A stretch of DNA of 23,471 nt from Lishizhenia sp033720595 (GCF_033720595.1 NZ_JAWWCF010000019.1:1-23471); one strand, 5' to 3'; shown: positions 1 to 9,109, counted from the stretch's first letter. Made by a program: numbers and translations. The notes: a model not told the origin generated them from the letters alone.

Positions 1-1563
1 AGCATCCGTAACTTCTACCTCGTATAGACCTACTTCCAAGGAATTAACATCCTCGAGATTACTTGTAAAGCCATTTGGACCTGTCCAAGCATAACTGTAT
101 GGAAGTATACCACCTGTATTTGTAAGGTCTATAAAACCATCGTCGCTATCTCTACATGTAATGTCACTAACCTCGAAGGTTGTAATTAGTCTATCTGGTT
201 CATCTACACCAGTACTGTCTGTAATTGTACAGCCATTGGCATCTGTAACTTCTATCACGTAGGTATTCGGAGAAAGTAATACGATATCCTGGGTTTGTGC
301 TACCGGTGATCCGTCAGCTGTCCAATCATAAGTATAAGGGAAAACTCCTCCCAGAACAGTTAAGTCTATCGTTGCGTTGTCATCACCAAAACATACTGAA
401 TTAGTAGGGACAAGTGCTACCGAAAGTTCTTCGGGTTGAGCGATTGTAAAGGTTTTGAAAGTTGTACATCCTTGAGCATCCGTAACAGATACATCATAAT
501 CTCCAGCTGCAAGACCGGTAACAGATTCAACATCTGTTTGACCACTCGACCAGTTAATTGTATATGGCGCAGTGGCTTGGGAGATGAAGAGGGTTGCTCC
601 ACCATCTGTTAAACCAAAACAACTTATATTTTGTGTAAGTACACTTATTTTAAAGTTTACACAAGGAGGTTCATTGATATAAATACTGTCTTCTTTCACA
701 CAAGAATTAGCATCGAGAATTTCAACAAAGTAGGTACCCGCAGATAAATTCGTTGCGGTTTGTGTGATTTGATTTGTTGGCGTCCAAGTATATGTATAAC
801 CAGGTGTACCACCGGCAGGATTTGCTGTTGCTTCACCATCCGTACCTCCTATGGTAGTTGCATTAATACTCGTTATTGTATTGGTAATGAGACTAGGTTG
901 AAAAACATCAACACTTGCTAAGTCGATACATCCCAAATCATCAGTAACAGTAACAGTATAGGTACCTGCACTTAAATTTGTAGCGTTTGCTGTATTTTGA
1001 ACAGGAACTGTATTCCACGTGTACGAATAGGGAGGAGTACCTCCTGTTACAAATGAGGTTGCCTCAGCATCTCCATCACCGTAACACTCTAAATTCGTAT
1101 TACTTGCCGTTATTTGTAATCCAGAACAAGTAGGGTTGTTTACCACAACACTTCCAGTGGTAACACAACCATTGGCGTCCGTTACCGTAACTGTTGCAAT
1201 TCCATAACATAAAGAGTCAGCCGTTAAATTAAAATCACCGTTTGACCAAACTTGTGTGTATGGAGCCGTACCACCTGATATTACCACAGTCGCAGTACCA
1301 TCACAGGTTGTATCCGAACTTGTATTTGTACTTGAAATAGAAAGTTGTAATGCAGGTGGTTCTACCACTTGAATAGCACTTTCTACAGAACATCCTATAG
1401 AATCTGTAACGGTTACACTGTAAGTTCCTGAAGATACTATAATTGAGGGGGCTATAGAGCCTGTAGACCAAGCATATGAATAGGGTTGAATCCCTCCAGA
1501 TACTCCTGCTTCTAGTGTGGTAGTTCCATCTAAACAAGCAATAGGAGCGTAGAAAGGATCTGC
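1..1563 (-). repeat. Seven tandem SprB-type protein repeats
   Basis: Repeat units, read on the minus strand, lie at about 1563-1355, 1354-1131, 1130-895, 894-664, 663-430, 429-199 and 198-1 (the last cut by the window edge). Each encodes about 70-79 residues and ends in a TVTDA.GC...... EP-like boundary. They are similar at the protein level but clearly diverged at the DNA level, so this is an old array and not a recent expansion. Confidence 0.85.
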
Positions 1564-2868
1564 CATTATGGTGTCAGAAAAACGAATGACCACCGTATCG
1601 GAGGTGTTGGCACATCCGCCACCAGCACCTGTTGATTCTAAATATAATTCTACACTTCCAGCGGCAATTTCTGCTGCAGTGGGGCTGTATGTTGCTATAA
1701 TTGAGGTGTTGCTCGGCGCAAACGATCCTGCTCCTCCAGACCAAAGTACGGAGGTGGTGTTCGCTGAACTTCCTTCTAAGAAAGCATCAGGATTTGTAGC
1801 ACAGAGAATTTGATCCTCACCGGCGTCAACCGTTGGGGGTTGACTTTCGATAATAGAAACCGGTAAATTAAATGAGGGACATGTTGGGCTATTTAAACCG
1901 TCACTAATTCTTGCTGCATAAGATCCTTGTGCGTTAAAGAGGTAAGTAGAATCTGTAGCAAGGGTGTCGTTCATATCGTTTATCCAGTCTATAGTGTATT
2001 CACCAAAACCGCCAGAAACACTTGCAGTAACCAACACATCTCCACCTTCACAAATTTCTGCAGGGTTAGGGGAGTATGATGCTGCTAAAGCATCAAAGGT
2101 GTAGAGTCTAACAGTATCTATGGTTTCGTAAGAACCACATTCAAGAGATACCTGTTGTGTTCCTGTAATTACATAATCTATCCATTCGGGAGCTCCTGCT
2201 AAAGGTTCAAAGAAAGGACTATTACAGTCTAAACAACTCAAGTATGAATCATAAAGGGCTAAGTCAACTGCTCCATCTGAGGAATTTACAGCAGAAATAG
2301 TTATTGAATCCAATCCAAAAATATTTACAGGTAAGCTACATCCTACTCTTGTAGAATCATCATTGGGAAAAGTAGGTTTTAGTATTTGTCTTAAGAAAAA
2401 GGTGTTTTCATTGTTCCCTGGTTTACCATATCCAATTTTATAATTAGGTCCTTGTATATAGGGCGGAAGACAAACTGCCTGTCCGGCAGGAGCGGTGGTG
2501 TCACAAACACCAGCCACAATAGTATCACCACCATCAATAAAGTGATACACACCAGAACCCGAAGGATTGGCTCCGTCTTCAATACCAATCTCTACCGCAA
2601 CAACATTGGGGTTTAATTTGGCATAAAAGGAAATGAAATTAATGTTAGATACCTCTCCACAACATTGTCCTGTCCTGACAATACTTGGTGAAACATATAC
2701 ACTGTCTGGATAATCAGAGAGGTCGACTGTTAAAAGTGGCACAGTAGCGTCACATTCTGGTAATGACTGAGCCATCACATTTAGGTTCAGCATTGCTGTT
2801 AACATCCCTAAAATATAGAAGAGACGAGGTCTAGCAACGGAACCTGTAAAAGGTTTCGTTCGTTTCAT
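1..2868 (-). CDS. Giant secreted SprB-repeat protein, N-terminal 956 residues (partial)
   Basis: The reading frame is open from the ATG at 2868 to the left edge with no stop, so the protein continues outside the window. It starts with a signal peptide: basic residues, a hydrophobic stretch around residues 17-32, and a likely cut near NVMAQS (residues 30-35). Residues about 60-180 form a cysteine-containing module with a CCG motif (69-71) and KPGNNENTF (149-157). Two PKD-like, immunoglobulin-type segments follow (about 263-435), then at least seven tandem SprB-type repeats of about 75 residues with the pattern GG..PY.Y.W...L..GTY.VTVTD..GC. Such proteins in Bacteroidota are usually surface adhesins exported by the type IX system, with a C-terminal sorting or gliding-associated domain; that end is not visible here, so T9SS export is inferred. 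SprB itself is a gliding adhesin, but the repeats alone do not prove gliding. Confidence 0.9.
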   Translation of the reverse strand, partial: MKRTKPFTGSVARPRLFYILGMLTAMLNLNVMAQSLPECDATVPLLTVDLSDYPDSVYVSPSIVRTGQCCGEVSNINFISFYAKLNPNVVAVEIGIEDGANPSGSGVYHFIDGGDTIVAGVCDTTAPAGQAVCLPPYIQGPNYKIGYGKPGNNENTFFLRQILKPTFPNDDSTRVGCSLPVNIFGLDSITISAVNSSDGAVDLALYDSYLSCLDCNSPFFEPLAGAPEWIDYVITGTQQVSLECGSYETIDTVRLYTFDALAASYSPNPAEICEGGDVLVTASVSGGFGEYTIDWINDMNDTLATDSTYLFNAQGSYAARISDGLNSPTCPSFNLPVSIIESQPPTVDAGEDQILCATNPDAFLEGSSANTTSVLWSGGAGSFAPSNTSIIATYSPTAAEIAAGSVELYLESTGAGGGCANTSDTVVIRFSDTIMADPFYAPIACLDGTTTLEAGVSGGIQPYSYAWSTGSIAPSIIVSSGTYSVTVTDSIGCSVESAIQVVEPPALQLSISSTNTSSDTTCDGTATVVISGGTAPYTQVWSNGDFNLTADSLCYGIATVTVTDANGCVTTGSVVVNNPTCSGLQITASNTNLECYGDGDAEATSFVTGGTPPYSYTWNTVPVQNTANATNLSAGTYTVTVTDDLGCIDLASVDVFQPSLITNTITSINATTIGGTDGEATANPAGGTPGYTYTWTPTNQITQTATNLSAGTYFVEILDANSCVKEDSIYINEPPCVNFKISVLTQNISCFGLTDGGATLFISQATAPYTINWSSGQTDVESVTGLAAGDYDVSVTDAQGCTTFKTFTIAQPEELSVALVPTNSVCFGDDNATIDLTVLGGVFPYTYDWTADGSPVAQTQDIVLLSPNTYVIEVTDANGCTITDSTGVDEPDRLITTFEVSDITCRDSDDGFIDLTNTGGILPYSYAWTGPNGFTSNLEDVNSLEVGLYEVEVTDA

Positions 2869-2994
2869 AGCAGTAAGTTTTATTGTATTATATACAAATC
2901 AAAAATGGACGTTGATCACTGTATGAAGATGGAAGGGAATTTTGTGTTTGTAGGGTTCAAAATTCGAAAAACCAGTGCCGTTTGTGTATAATCC

Positions 2995-3036
2995 AATTGT
3001 AAAAGTTACTTATAAGTTAAGTGAACTTTTTCAATT
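2995..3036. repeat. Imperfect inverted repeat, arms of 17 and 18 bases
   Basis: The left arm at 2995-3011 (AATTGTAAAAGTTACTT) pairs with the right arm at 3019-3036 (AAGTGAACTTTTTCAATT) with one mismatch and one bulged base; the loop is 7 bases. Neither side is followed by a T-run, so it is not a standard terminator. It could be an operator or an mRNA leader structure for the gene starting at 2868. Confidence 0.45.
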
Positions 3037-3137
3037 ATCCAACAGAAATATCATGTTTTAAAACGGTGTAATTAGTTGGTCATAAGTGGTTTACCTATGT
3101 ATTTAGTTCTTGCTTCCCGCATGAGTGTTAGTGTGTG

Positions 3138-3165
3138 TTTAACAAAACGATACATTTTTGTTAAA
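3138..3165. repeat. Perfect 10-bp inverted repeat, possible operator
   Basis: TTTAACAAAA at 3138-3147 and its exact reverse complement TTTTGTTAAA at 3156-3165 flank an 8-base spacer. The half-site TTTTGTTAAA also occurs at 9113-9122, just upstream of the secA promoter motif. The dyad could be a binding site for a dimeric regulator; no regulator is identified. Confidence 0.45.
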
Positions 3166-3306
3166 TGAAAGACTTAGTATTGATTAAAAATAAATATTCA
3201 ATTTGATGACGATATGAGCAAAATTGAAAGAAACAATTCAAATACAAAGAAGATTTAGTTCCTATTTGGGGTCGAAAATAGATACTCAAAATGAATTATT
3301 AAGCAC

Positions 3307-3339
3307 AAAAAAAAGGAAGCTTATTCAGCCTCCTTTTTT
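3307..3339 (-). terminator. Rho-independent terminator after der
   Basis: On the minus strand the transcript would fold GGAGGC (3333-3328) with GCTTCC (3320-3315), including a G-U pair, around a 7-base loop, followed by eight Ts (3314-3307). It starts about 14 bases after the der stop. A T-run on the other side means it could also work in the opposite direction. Confidence 0.75.
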
Positions 3340-3352
3340 ATTTATTGTATCT

Positions 3353-4660
3353 CTATTTCTTTCTAAAGAAAATTCTAATCGGAACTCCTTCAAAGTCAAA
3401 GTTCTCTCTTAATTTATTTTCTAAGAATCTCTTGTAATCATCTCTAATGTATTGTGGTAAATTACAGAAGAATGCAAAAGCCGGCGCATGGGTTGGTAAC
3501 TGGCTCACAAACTTAATCTTAATGAATTTACCTTTTACAGAGGGTGGAGGATTGTGTTCCATTACCTCTTGCATTACATCATTTAATACGGATGTAGGTA
3601 TTTTACGAATTCTGTTTTCATATACTTCCATCGTTGTTTCCAAAGCTTTGTGTATACGTTGCTTTGTTAAGGCAGAAGTAAAGATGATAGGCACATTATT
3701 AAAAGGGGCCAATTGTTCTCTAATTTTTTCCTCAAATGCCTTGGTTGTCGTATGGTCTTTTTCAATTAAATCCCACTTGTTTACCAATACTACAACTCCT
3801 TTGTGGTTCTTCTCACAGATGTAGAAAATGTTCAAATCTTGTTTTTGAATCCCTTCTTCTGCATCAATCATGAATACACAAACATCAGAGTTTTCTATGG
3901 TTCTTATAGAACGTAAAACAGAATAATATTCAATGTCTTCGGTAACTTTCGCCTTCTTACGAATACCTGCAGTATCTATAATAACGAAATCAAATCCGTA
4001 GGCATTGTAACGCGTATTGATGGAGTCTCTTGTTGTTCCACTAATATTGGTAACAATGTTTCTATCCTCACCAATCAAAGCGTTAATCATAGAAGATTTC
4101 CCAACGTTTGGTCTACCTACGAAAGCAATTTTCGGTAAGTTTTCTTCTTCGTCGATGTCCTCGTCTTGTTCAAATTCTTTAACGATATCGTCTAATAGTT
4201 CTCCAGTACCAGAACCATTTACAGCGGATAGGTCATAAACATTTCCTAAACCAAGTCCCCAGAACTCTGAAGACAAACCAATTCTGTCTGTATTATCTAC
4301 TTTATTAGCACCAATAAAGATTTTCTTATCCGTCTTACGCAAGATATTTACAACAGCATCATCTAAATCAGTGATACCTGTCATAACATCCACCATAAAA
4401 ATAATAACGTTAGCCTCTTCTATGGCAATCTTTACTTGCTTTGCAATTTCATCTTCGAATATGTCGTCAGATCCTTGCACGTACCCCCCTGTATCAATTA
4501 CAGAAAACTCTGTACCACACCATTCTCCACGACCATAAATTCTGTCTCGCGTAACACCGCTAACCTCTTTTACAATCGCCTTACGCGATTCAGTTAGTCG
4601 ATTAAAAAGTGTAGATTTCCCAACGTTGGGTCTACCTACTATCGCAATAATGTTACTCAT
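3353..4660 (-). CDS. der: Ribosome assembly GTPase Der (EngA)
   Basis: Der is an essential GTPase needed for maturation of the 50S ribosomal subunit. The 435-residue length is normal. Two GTPase domains are visible in tandem: the first with GRPNVGKST (9-17), DTGG (56-59) and NKVD (119-122), the second with GRPNVGKSS (182-190), DTAG (229-232) and NKWD (294-297). An acidic linker (about 163-174) separates them, and a KH-like domain with a basic tail ending in FFRKK follows from about residue 350. The gene starts one base after the era stop on the same strand, so the two ribosome-assembly GTPases are almost certainly co-transcribed; a hairpin terminator follows. Confidence 0.97.
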   Translation of the reverse strand: MSNIIAIVGRPNVGKSTLFNRLTESRKAIVKEVSGVTRDRIYGRGEWCGTEFSVIDTGGYVQGSDDIFEDEIAKQVKIAIEEANVIIFMVDVMTGITDLDDAVVNILRKTDKKIFIGANKVDNTDRIGLSSEFWGLGLGNVYDLSAVNGSGTGELLDDIVKEFEQDEDIDEEENLPKIAFVGRPNVGKSSMINALIGEDRNIVTNISGTTRDSINTRYNAYGFDFVIIDTAGIRKKAKVTEDIEYYSVLRSIRTIENSDVCVFMIDAEEGIQKQDLNIFYICEKNHKGVVVLVNKWDLIEKDHTTTKAFEEKIREQLAPFNNVPIIFTSALTKQRIHKALETTMEVYENRIRKIPTSVLNDVMQEVMEHNPPPSVKGKFIKIKFVSQLPTHAPAFAFFCNLPQYIRDDYKRFLENKLRENFDFEGVPIRIFFRKK

Positions 4661-4661
4661 C

Positions 4662-5537
4662 TTAGTATCCGTATTTCTTTAATTTACCTTCAGAAGCTCT
4701 CCAATCTTTATCCACTTTAACAAAAGTTTCTAAGAATACTTTTTTCCCGATGAATGCTTCCAAATCTTTTCGTGCGTCTATACCTATGTATTTCAGCATG
4801 CGGCCTTGTTGACCAATAATTATCCCTTTCTGCGAGTCGCGTTCAACAATGATTACGGCTCTTATTTTTACGATGTGACCTTCGTCTTTGTAATCGGTAA
4901 TTTCTACCTGACAAGCGTAAGGCACTTCTTTTTTCGTGTTTAAAAAGATCTTTTCTCTGATGATTTCAGAAACGAAAAAACGCATCGGTCTGTCAGAAAT
5001 CTCATCCTTGTCAAAGTAAGGTGGGTTCTCGGGTAACAATTCCAACAAAATTTCCCAAACTGCATCTACGTTAAAGCCGTGTAAGGCAGAAATAGGTAAA
5101 ACTCTAGCTTCTGGTAACTGTTCTTGCCAATATGCTAATCGCTCTGCTGCTTTCTCTTGATCTTTAATATCGATTTTATTCACCAAACAAAGTACAGGAC
5201 ATTTTAAGCGCTTAATTCTGTCCAAGGTCGCTTTGTGGTTCATTTCATCTTCAAAAATGTCGGTAATAAATAACAATACATCCGCATCCTTTAGAGAAGA
5301 CTCCACGTAGCTCATCATGGCATCGTGTAACTTGTAGGCAGAGTTTACTACCCCTGGAGTATCTGAAAAAATGATTTGATAATCTTCTTCATTTACAATA
5401 CCGTGAATTCTATGACGCGTTGTTTGCGCCTTTGAAGTTACAATGGATAATTTTTCCCCTACTAATCGGTTCATCAAGGTAGATTTACCAACGTTTGGAC
5501 TCCCTACTATATTTACAAAACCTGCTTTGTGTGCCAT
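4662..5537 (-). CDS. era: GTPase Era
   Basis: Era is a GTPase that binds the 3' end of 16S rRNA and helps finish the 30S subunit. In the 291-residue form used here, the G1 loop is GSPNVGKST (12-20), followed by DTPG (59-62) and NKID (120-123); the C-terminal KH domain carries GIIIGQQGRMLKYIG. The frame is open for 16 more codons up to an ATG at 5585, but MAHKAGFVNIVG is the usual start of Bacteroidota Era proteins, and a promoter-like TTTCTTTGTAC (5563-5553) lies inside that extension, so the ATG at 5537 is preferred. It is followed after one base by der. Confidence 0.96.
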   Translation of the reverse strand: MAHKAGFVNIVGSPNVGKSTLMNRLVGEKLSIVTSKAQTTRHRIHGIVNEEDYQIIFSDTPGVVNSAYKLHDAMMSYVESSLKDADVLLFITDIFEDEMNHKATLDRIKRLKCPVLCLVNKIDIKDQEKAAERLAYWQEQLPEARVLPISALHGFNVDAVWEILLELLPENPPYFDKDEISDRPMRFFVSEIIREKIFLNTKKEVPYACQVEITDYKDEGHIVKIRAVIIVERDSQKGIIIGQQGRMLKYIGIDARKDLEAFIGKKVFLETFVKVDKDWRASEGKLKKYGY

Positions 5538-5659
5538 AATTTCTAAAATCGAGTACAAAGAAACGGATTTTAATTCATTTAACATTAATTATTGCTGATG
5601 CCTGAGGTAACAAAGCGTAGTTTTTACAATTTCATTCCTCACTTCAATGAATTCAAATG

Positions 5660-5688
5660 AAAAAGGCTACCCATTGGATAGCCTTTTT
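5660..5688 (-). terminator. Rho-independent terminator after secA
   Basis: AAAAAGGCTA (5660-5669) and TAGCCTTTTT (5679-5688) form a perfect 10-bp stem with a 9-base loop, about 20 bases after the secA stop. The symmetric A/T flanks would let it act in both directions, but era lies further along in the same orientation as secA. Confidence 0.8.
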
Positions 5689-5707
5689 GAAGTATGTTGT
5701 ACGGTGT

Positions 5708-8700
5708 TTATTTACCGTGACATTGCTTGTATTTCTTACCACTTCCACATGGACAAGGTGCATTACGCTCTATCTTCTTTTCTGCTACTGCAGGTTGAGG
5801 TTTAGGAGCGCTTTGTCTTGCCGAGTTTGCCATTGCCTCGTCGTAACCTTGACTACCTTGGAATTGTTGAGGAGCTGTAGCTGTTTGGTTGCTTGCTTCT
5901 CTATCAATAGCCTTGGCTTTGTCGTAGTGATTCTCTGCTTGAACCCCTTGGTTAGAACTCTGAACTTGCTGTTGAACTGGAATAATCGCTTTCACTAAGA
6001 ATTCAGTAGTTTCCTCATTCAATCTATTCATCATTGCCTTAAACAAGTTGAAAGATTCAATTTTGTAAATTACTAATGGATCTTTTTGCTCGTACTGTGC
6101 TTGACGTACAGCTACTTTCAAGTCATCCATTTCTCTCAAATGCTCTTTCCACTCGTTGTCTATCAATCCTAAAACAATTGCTTTTTCGTAGTTCTTGATG
6201 ATAGACTTACAGTTTGTTTCTTTTGCTTCCTTAATCGTAGAGCTCACTTCCATTCCACGTCTTCCATCTGTAAATGGAACCTTGATGTGTCTGTCGTGAT
6301 TCGCTGGATCTTGGAATAAGTTATCGATAGTTGGCATAATCATTTGTGCCAATTTCTCGTTTTTCTCTTCGTATTTTGTAAGTGCTTTGTCGTAAACTTC
6401 GTTGATCAAATCCTCCTTCTTCATAGAATCGAAAGCTTTCTCATCTACTGGAGATTGAATTCCAAGTGTACGCATCAAGTCTAATTCGAAATCTTTGAAA
6501 GAACCTGGTGCATTGTATTGGTTACAAATAGCCTCGGCCATATCGTAGAACATGTTAGCGATGTCTAAATCTAAACGGTCACCATATAAAGCATTTTTAC
6601 GTTTCTTGTAAATCGCCTTACGTTGCGCGTTCATTACATCATCATATTCTAACAAATGCTTACGGTTACCAAAGTTGTTCTCTTCAACTTTTTTCTGCGC
6701 TCTTTCAATTGACTTAGAAATCATGTTGTGTGTAATCACTTCACCTTCTTCTAATCCCATTCTGTCCATTAAACGTGCAATACGCTCAGAACCGAACTTA
6801 CGCATCAAATCGTCTTCTAAAGAAACAAAGAACTGAGATGAACCTGGATCTCCTTGACGTCCAGCACGACCTCTTAACTGTCTGTCAACACGTCTAGAAT
6901 CATGACGTTCCGTACCAATAATCGCTAAACCACCTGCTTCTTTTACTCCAGCTTGTAATTTAATATCGGTACCCCTACCTGCCATGTTCGTTGCAATAGT
7001 AACTGCCTTTGGTCTACCTGCTTCAGCAACAATTTCAGATTCTCTCTGGTGCTGCTTGGCATTCAATACATTGTGTTGAATACCTTTCATCTGAAGCATT
7101 CTACTCAACAATTCAGAAATCTCTACCGTAGTAGTACCTACTAATACAGGTCTGTTTTGTTCCGTTAATCGTTGAACTTCTTCAATTACAGCATTGAATT
7201 TTTCACGCTGTGTTTTGTATACTAAATCGTTTTTGTCTTCTCTAGCAATCGGTCGGTTGGTTGGAATTACCACAACATCTAATTCGTAAATGTCCCAGAA
7301 TTCTTTCGCTTCCGTTTCGGCTGTACCTGTCATACCCGATAACTTGTGGTACATTCTAAAGTAGTTCTGTAAAGAAACCGTAGCGTAAGTCTGTGTAGCC
7401 GCCTCAACTTTTACATTTTCTTTCGCTTCTATGGCTTGGTGTAATCCGTCAGAGTAACGTCTACCTTCCATAATACGACCTGTTGACTCATCAACAATCT
7501 TTACTTTACCTTCTTGAATTACGTATTCAACTTCTTTTTCGAATAAGGTGTACGCTTTCAATAATTGGTTAATAGAGTGGATACGCTCAGACTTGATAGA
7601 GTAATCTCTAATCAATTCATCTTTCTTCGCGCTTAACTCTTCTGCAGATAATCCAGCCTTTTCTAATTCTGCAATCTCAGAACCAATGTCTGGCAAAATG
7701 TAGAATTTAGGATCGTTGTTTCCAGAAATTAAGTCAATTCCTTTATCTGTTAAATCTATCGTGTTGTTTTTCTCATCAATAACAAAGTATAATTCATTAT
7801 CGATAATTGGCATTTGCTTGTTTTGCTCTGCCATGTAGAAGTTCTCTGTCTTTTGCAAGTGCGCTTTCACACCTGGTTCAGATAAGAACTTAATCAATGC
7901 TTTATTCTTAGGTAAACCTCTGTAAGCTCTCAATAATTTTTTACCACCTTCTTCTAAAGCAATTTTTTGTGCTTTCTTGTCTTCAAGTGGAGAATTGATC
8001 ACAGCTAATTCTTTCTTCGCTTCTGCAAAGATTTTGGTAATCAAAGCTTTTTGAGCACTCACCACCTTTTCTACCAAAGGTTTCAAAGCAACAAATTCTT
8101 GCTGGTCACCTCTTGGCGTAGGTCCAGAAATAATCAACGGAGTACGTGCATCATCAATTAATACACTATCCACCTCATCAATAATTGCGTAGTGGTGCTT
8201 TCCTTGTACAAGCGATCCTAAATCACTTGCCATGTTATCTCTTAGGTAATCGAAACCAAATTCGTTGTTGGTACCAAACGTAATGTTAGAACGGTACGCT
8301 TTTTTACGTGCTTCCGAATTCGGTTGGTGCTTGTCTATACAATCTACCGTTAAACCGTGGAATTGGTAAAGTGGTCCCATCCATTCCGAGTCACGTTTTG
8401 CTAAGTAGTCATTCACCGTTACAACGTGAACTCCTTTTCCAGCCAAGGCGTTTAAGTAAACGGGCAATGTTGCTACCAAAGTTTTACCTTCACCGGTTTG
8501 CATCTCAGAAATGTTTCCGTTGTGCAACACAGCTCCACCCATCAACTGTACGTCGTAGTGTACCATGTTCCATTCCACTTCAGATCCTGCAGCTGTCCAT
8601 TTGTTGGCCCAAATTGCTTTGTCACCATCTATGGTAATACCGTCGCTTTTCAATGAAAGCTCTCTGTCTAAGTCTGTAGCCGTTACAACCAGCTGCTTGT

Positions 8701-9073
8701 TTACAGACCATCTTCTTGCTGTTTCCTTAATGGTGGCAAAGGCGTCTGGTAAAATATCTTTTAAAACTTCTTCTATCTTCTTGTCTATCTCTCCAGATAA
8801 GTTGTCAATTCTTTCAAAAAGGCTTTCCTTATCTATTACAGATGTTGCAGGGTCGTTCGCTTTTTTATCTAAACCGGCCACTTCATTTTCCAATTCGGCA
8901 GTTGCCTTAGCAATTTGCTCCTGAAAAGAAATGGTTCTAGCTCTTAATTCATCATCACTGATAGATGATAGCGTAACGAAAATCTCGTTTGTTTTATCGA
9001 TAATAGGCTGATAGTCTTTTCTGTCTTTCACAGATTTATCACCTAATAGTTTTTTTAATATTCCTCCAAGCAT
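5708..9073 (-). CDS. secA: Preprotein translocase ATPase SecA
   Basis: SecA drives secretory proteins through the SecYEG channel by ATP hydrolysis. The Walker A loop is MQTGEGKT (191-198) and the DEAD-like box is DEVD (299-302), followed by DDARTPLIISGP. The second motor domain shows GTTTVEISE, NMAGRGTDI and QLRGRAGRQGDPG. The C-terminus has the zinc-binding NAPCPCGSGKKYKQCHGK tail, which contacts SecB and ribosomes in other bacteria. At 1121 residues it is about 200 longer than the E. coli protein; much of the extra length lies in a lysine-rich insertion between about 325 and 430 in the preprotein-binding region, which is normal for this phylum. It has its own promoter motif and terminator. 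Confidence 0.98.
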   Translation of the reverse strand: MLGGILKKLLGDKSVKDRKDYQPIIDKTNEIFVTLSSISDDELRARTISFQEQIAKATAELENEVAGLDKKANDPATSVIDKESLFERIDNLSGEIDKKIEEVLKDILPDAFATIKETARRWSVNKQLVVTATDLDRELSLKSDGITIDGDKAIWANKWTAAGSEVEWNMVHYDVQLMGGAVLHNGNISEMQTGEGKTLVATLPVYLNALAGKGVHVVTVNDYLAKRDSEWMGPLYQFHGLTVDCIDKHQPNSEARKKAYRSNITFGTNNEFGFDYLRDNMASDLGSLVQGKHHYAIIDEVDSVLIDDARTPLIISGPTPRGDQQEFVALKPLVEKVVSAQKALITKIFAEAKKELAVINSPLEDKKAQKIALEEGGKKLLRAYRGLPKNKALIKFLSEPGVKAHLQKTENFYMAEQNKQMPIIDNELYFVIDEKNNTIDLTDKGIDLISGNNDPKFYILPDIGSEIAELEKAGLSAEELSAKKDELIRDYSIKSERIHSINQLLKAYTLFEKEVEYVIQEGKVKIVDESTGRIMEGRRYSDGLHQAIEAKENVKVEAATQTYATVSLQNYFRMYHKLSGMTGTAETEAKEFWDIYELDVVVIPTNRPIAREDKNDLVYKTQREKFNAVIEEVQRLTEQNRPVLVGTTTVEISELLSRMLQMKGIQHNVLNAKQHQRESEIVAEAGRPKAVTIATNMAGRGTDIKLQAGVKEAGGLAIIGTERHDSRRVDRQLRGRAGRQGDPGSSQFFVSLEDDLMRKFGSERIARLMDRMGLEEGEVITHNMISKSIERAQKKVEENNFGNRKHLLEYDDVMNAQRKAIYKKRKNALYGDRLDLDIANMFYDMAEAICNQYNAPGSFKDFELDLMRTLGIQSPVDEKAFDSMKKEDLINEVYDKALTKYEEKNEKLAQMIMPTIDNLFQDPANHDRHIKVPFTDGRRGMEVSSTIKEAKETNCKSIIKNYEKAIVLGLIDNEWKEHLREMDDLKVAVRQAQYEQKDPLVIYKIESFNLFKAMMNRLNEETTEFLVKAIIPVQQQVQSSNQGVQAENHYDKAKAIDREASNQTATAPQQFQGSQGYDEAMANSARQSAPKPQPAVAEKKIERNAPCPCGSGKKYKQCHGK

Positions 9074-9101
9074 GATGGCTTCGTATTTTTTATTGTCGTT
9101 C

Positions 9102-9109
9102 CAAAAATA
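9102..9109 (-). promoter_or_regulatory. Bacteroidota -7 promoter motif for secA
   Basis: On the minus strand TATTTTTG matches TAnnTTTG exactly and lies 28 bases upstream of the secA ATG. No clean TTTG -33 element is found at 19 bases, so support is partial. Confidence 0.4.

Larger units (their letters stand above)
2869..3352. other. Gene-free 484-bp region upstream of the SprB-repeat gene
   Basis: This AT-rich stretch separates the start of the giant secreted protein from the end of der. It holds the der terminator at its right end, an imperfect inverted repeat at 2995-3036 and a perfect 10-bp inverted repeat at 3138-3165. I found no convincing TAnnTTTG promoter motif close to the ATG at 2868, and no believable gene. 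Long leaders like this often carry control sites for surface-protein genes, but that is inference. Confidence 0.5.

Noticed and set aside
1..1563. Possible CRISPR or DNA-level tandem repeat
   Set aside because: Repeat units are about 225 bases, similar only as protein and lack identical repeats with unique spacers.
1568..1813. Plus-strand frame of 81 codons
   Set aside because: It lies opposite the SprB-repeat gene and reflects its Gly/Ser/Thr-rich codons.
2869..2930. TATATAAT upstream of the SprB-repeat gene as a sigma70 -10 box
   Set aside because: Bacteroidota do not use that consensus and no TAnnTTTG motif is present at the right place.
3224..3412. Plus-strand frame of 62 codons at the end of der
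   Set aside because: It crosses the der terminator and the end of der on the opposite strand; composition is non-coding.
3447..3824. Plus-strand frame of 125 codons inside der
   Set aside because: It is fully antisense to der, whose domains are clear; it is a shadow frame.
5538..5585. N-terminal extension of Era by 16 residues
   Set aside because: The conserved family start is at 5537 and a promoter-like motif lies in the extension.
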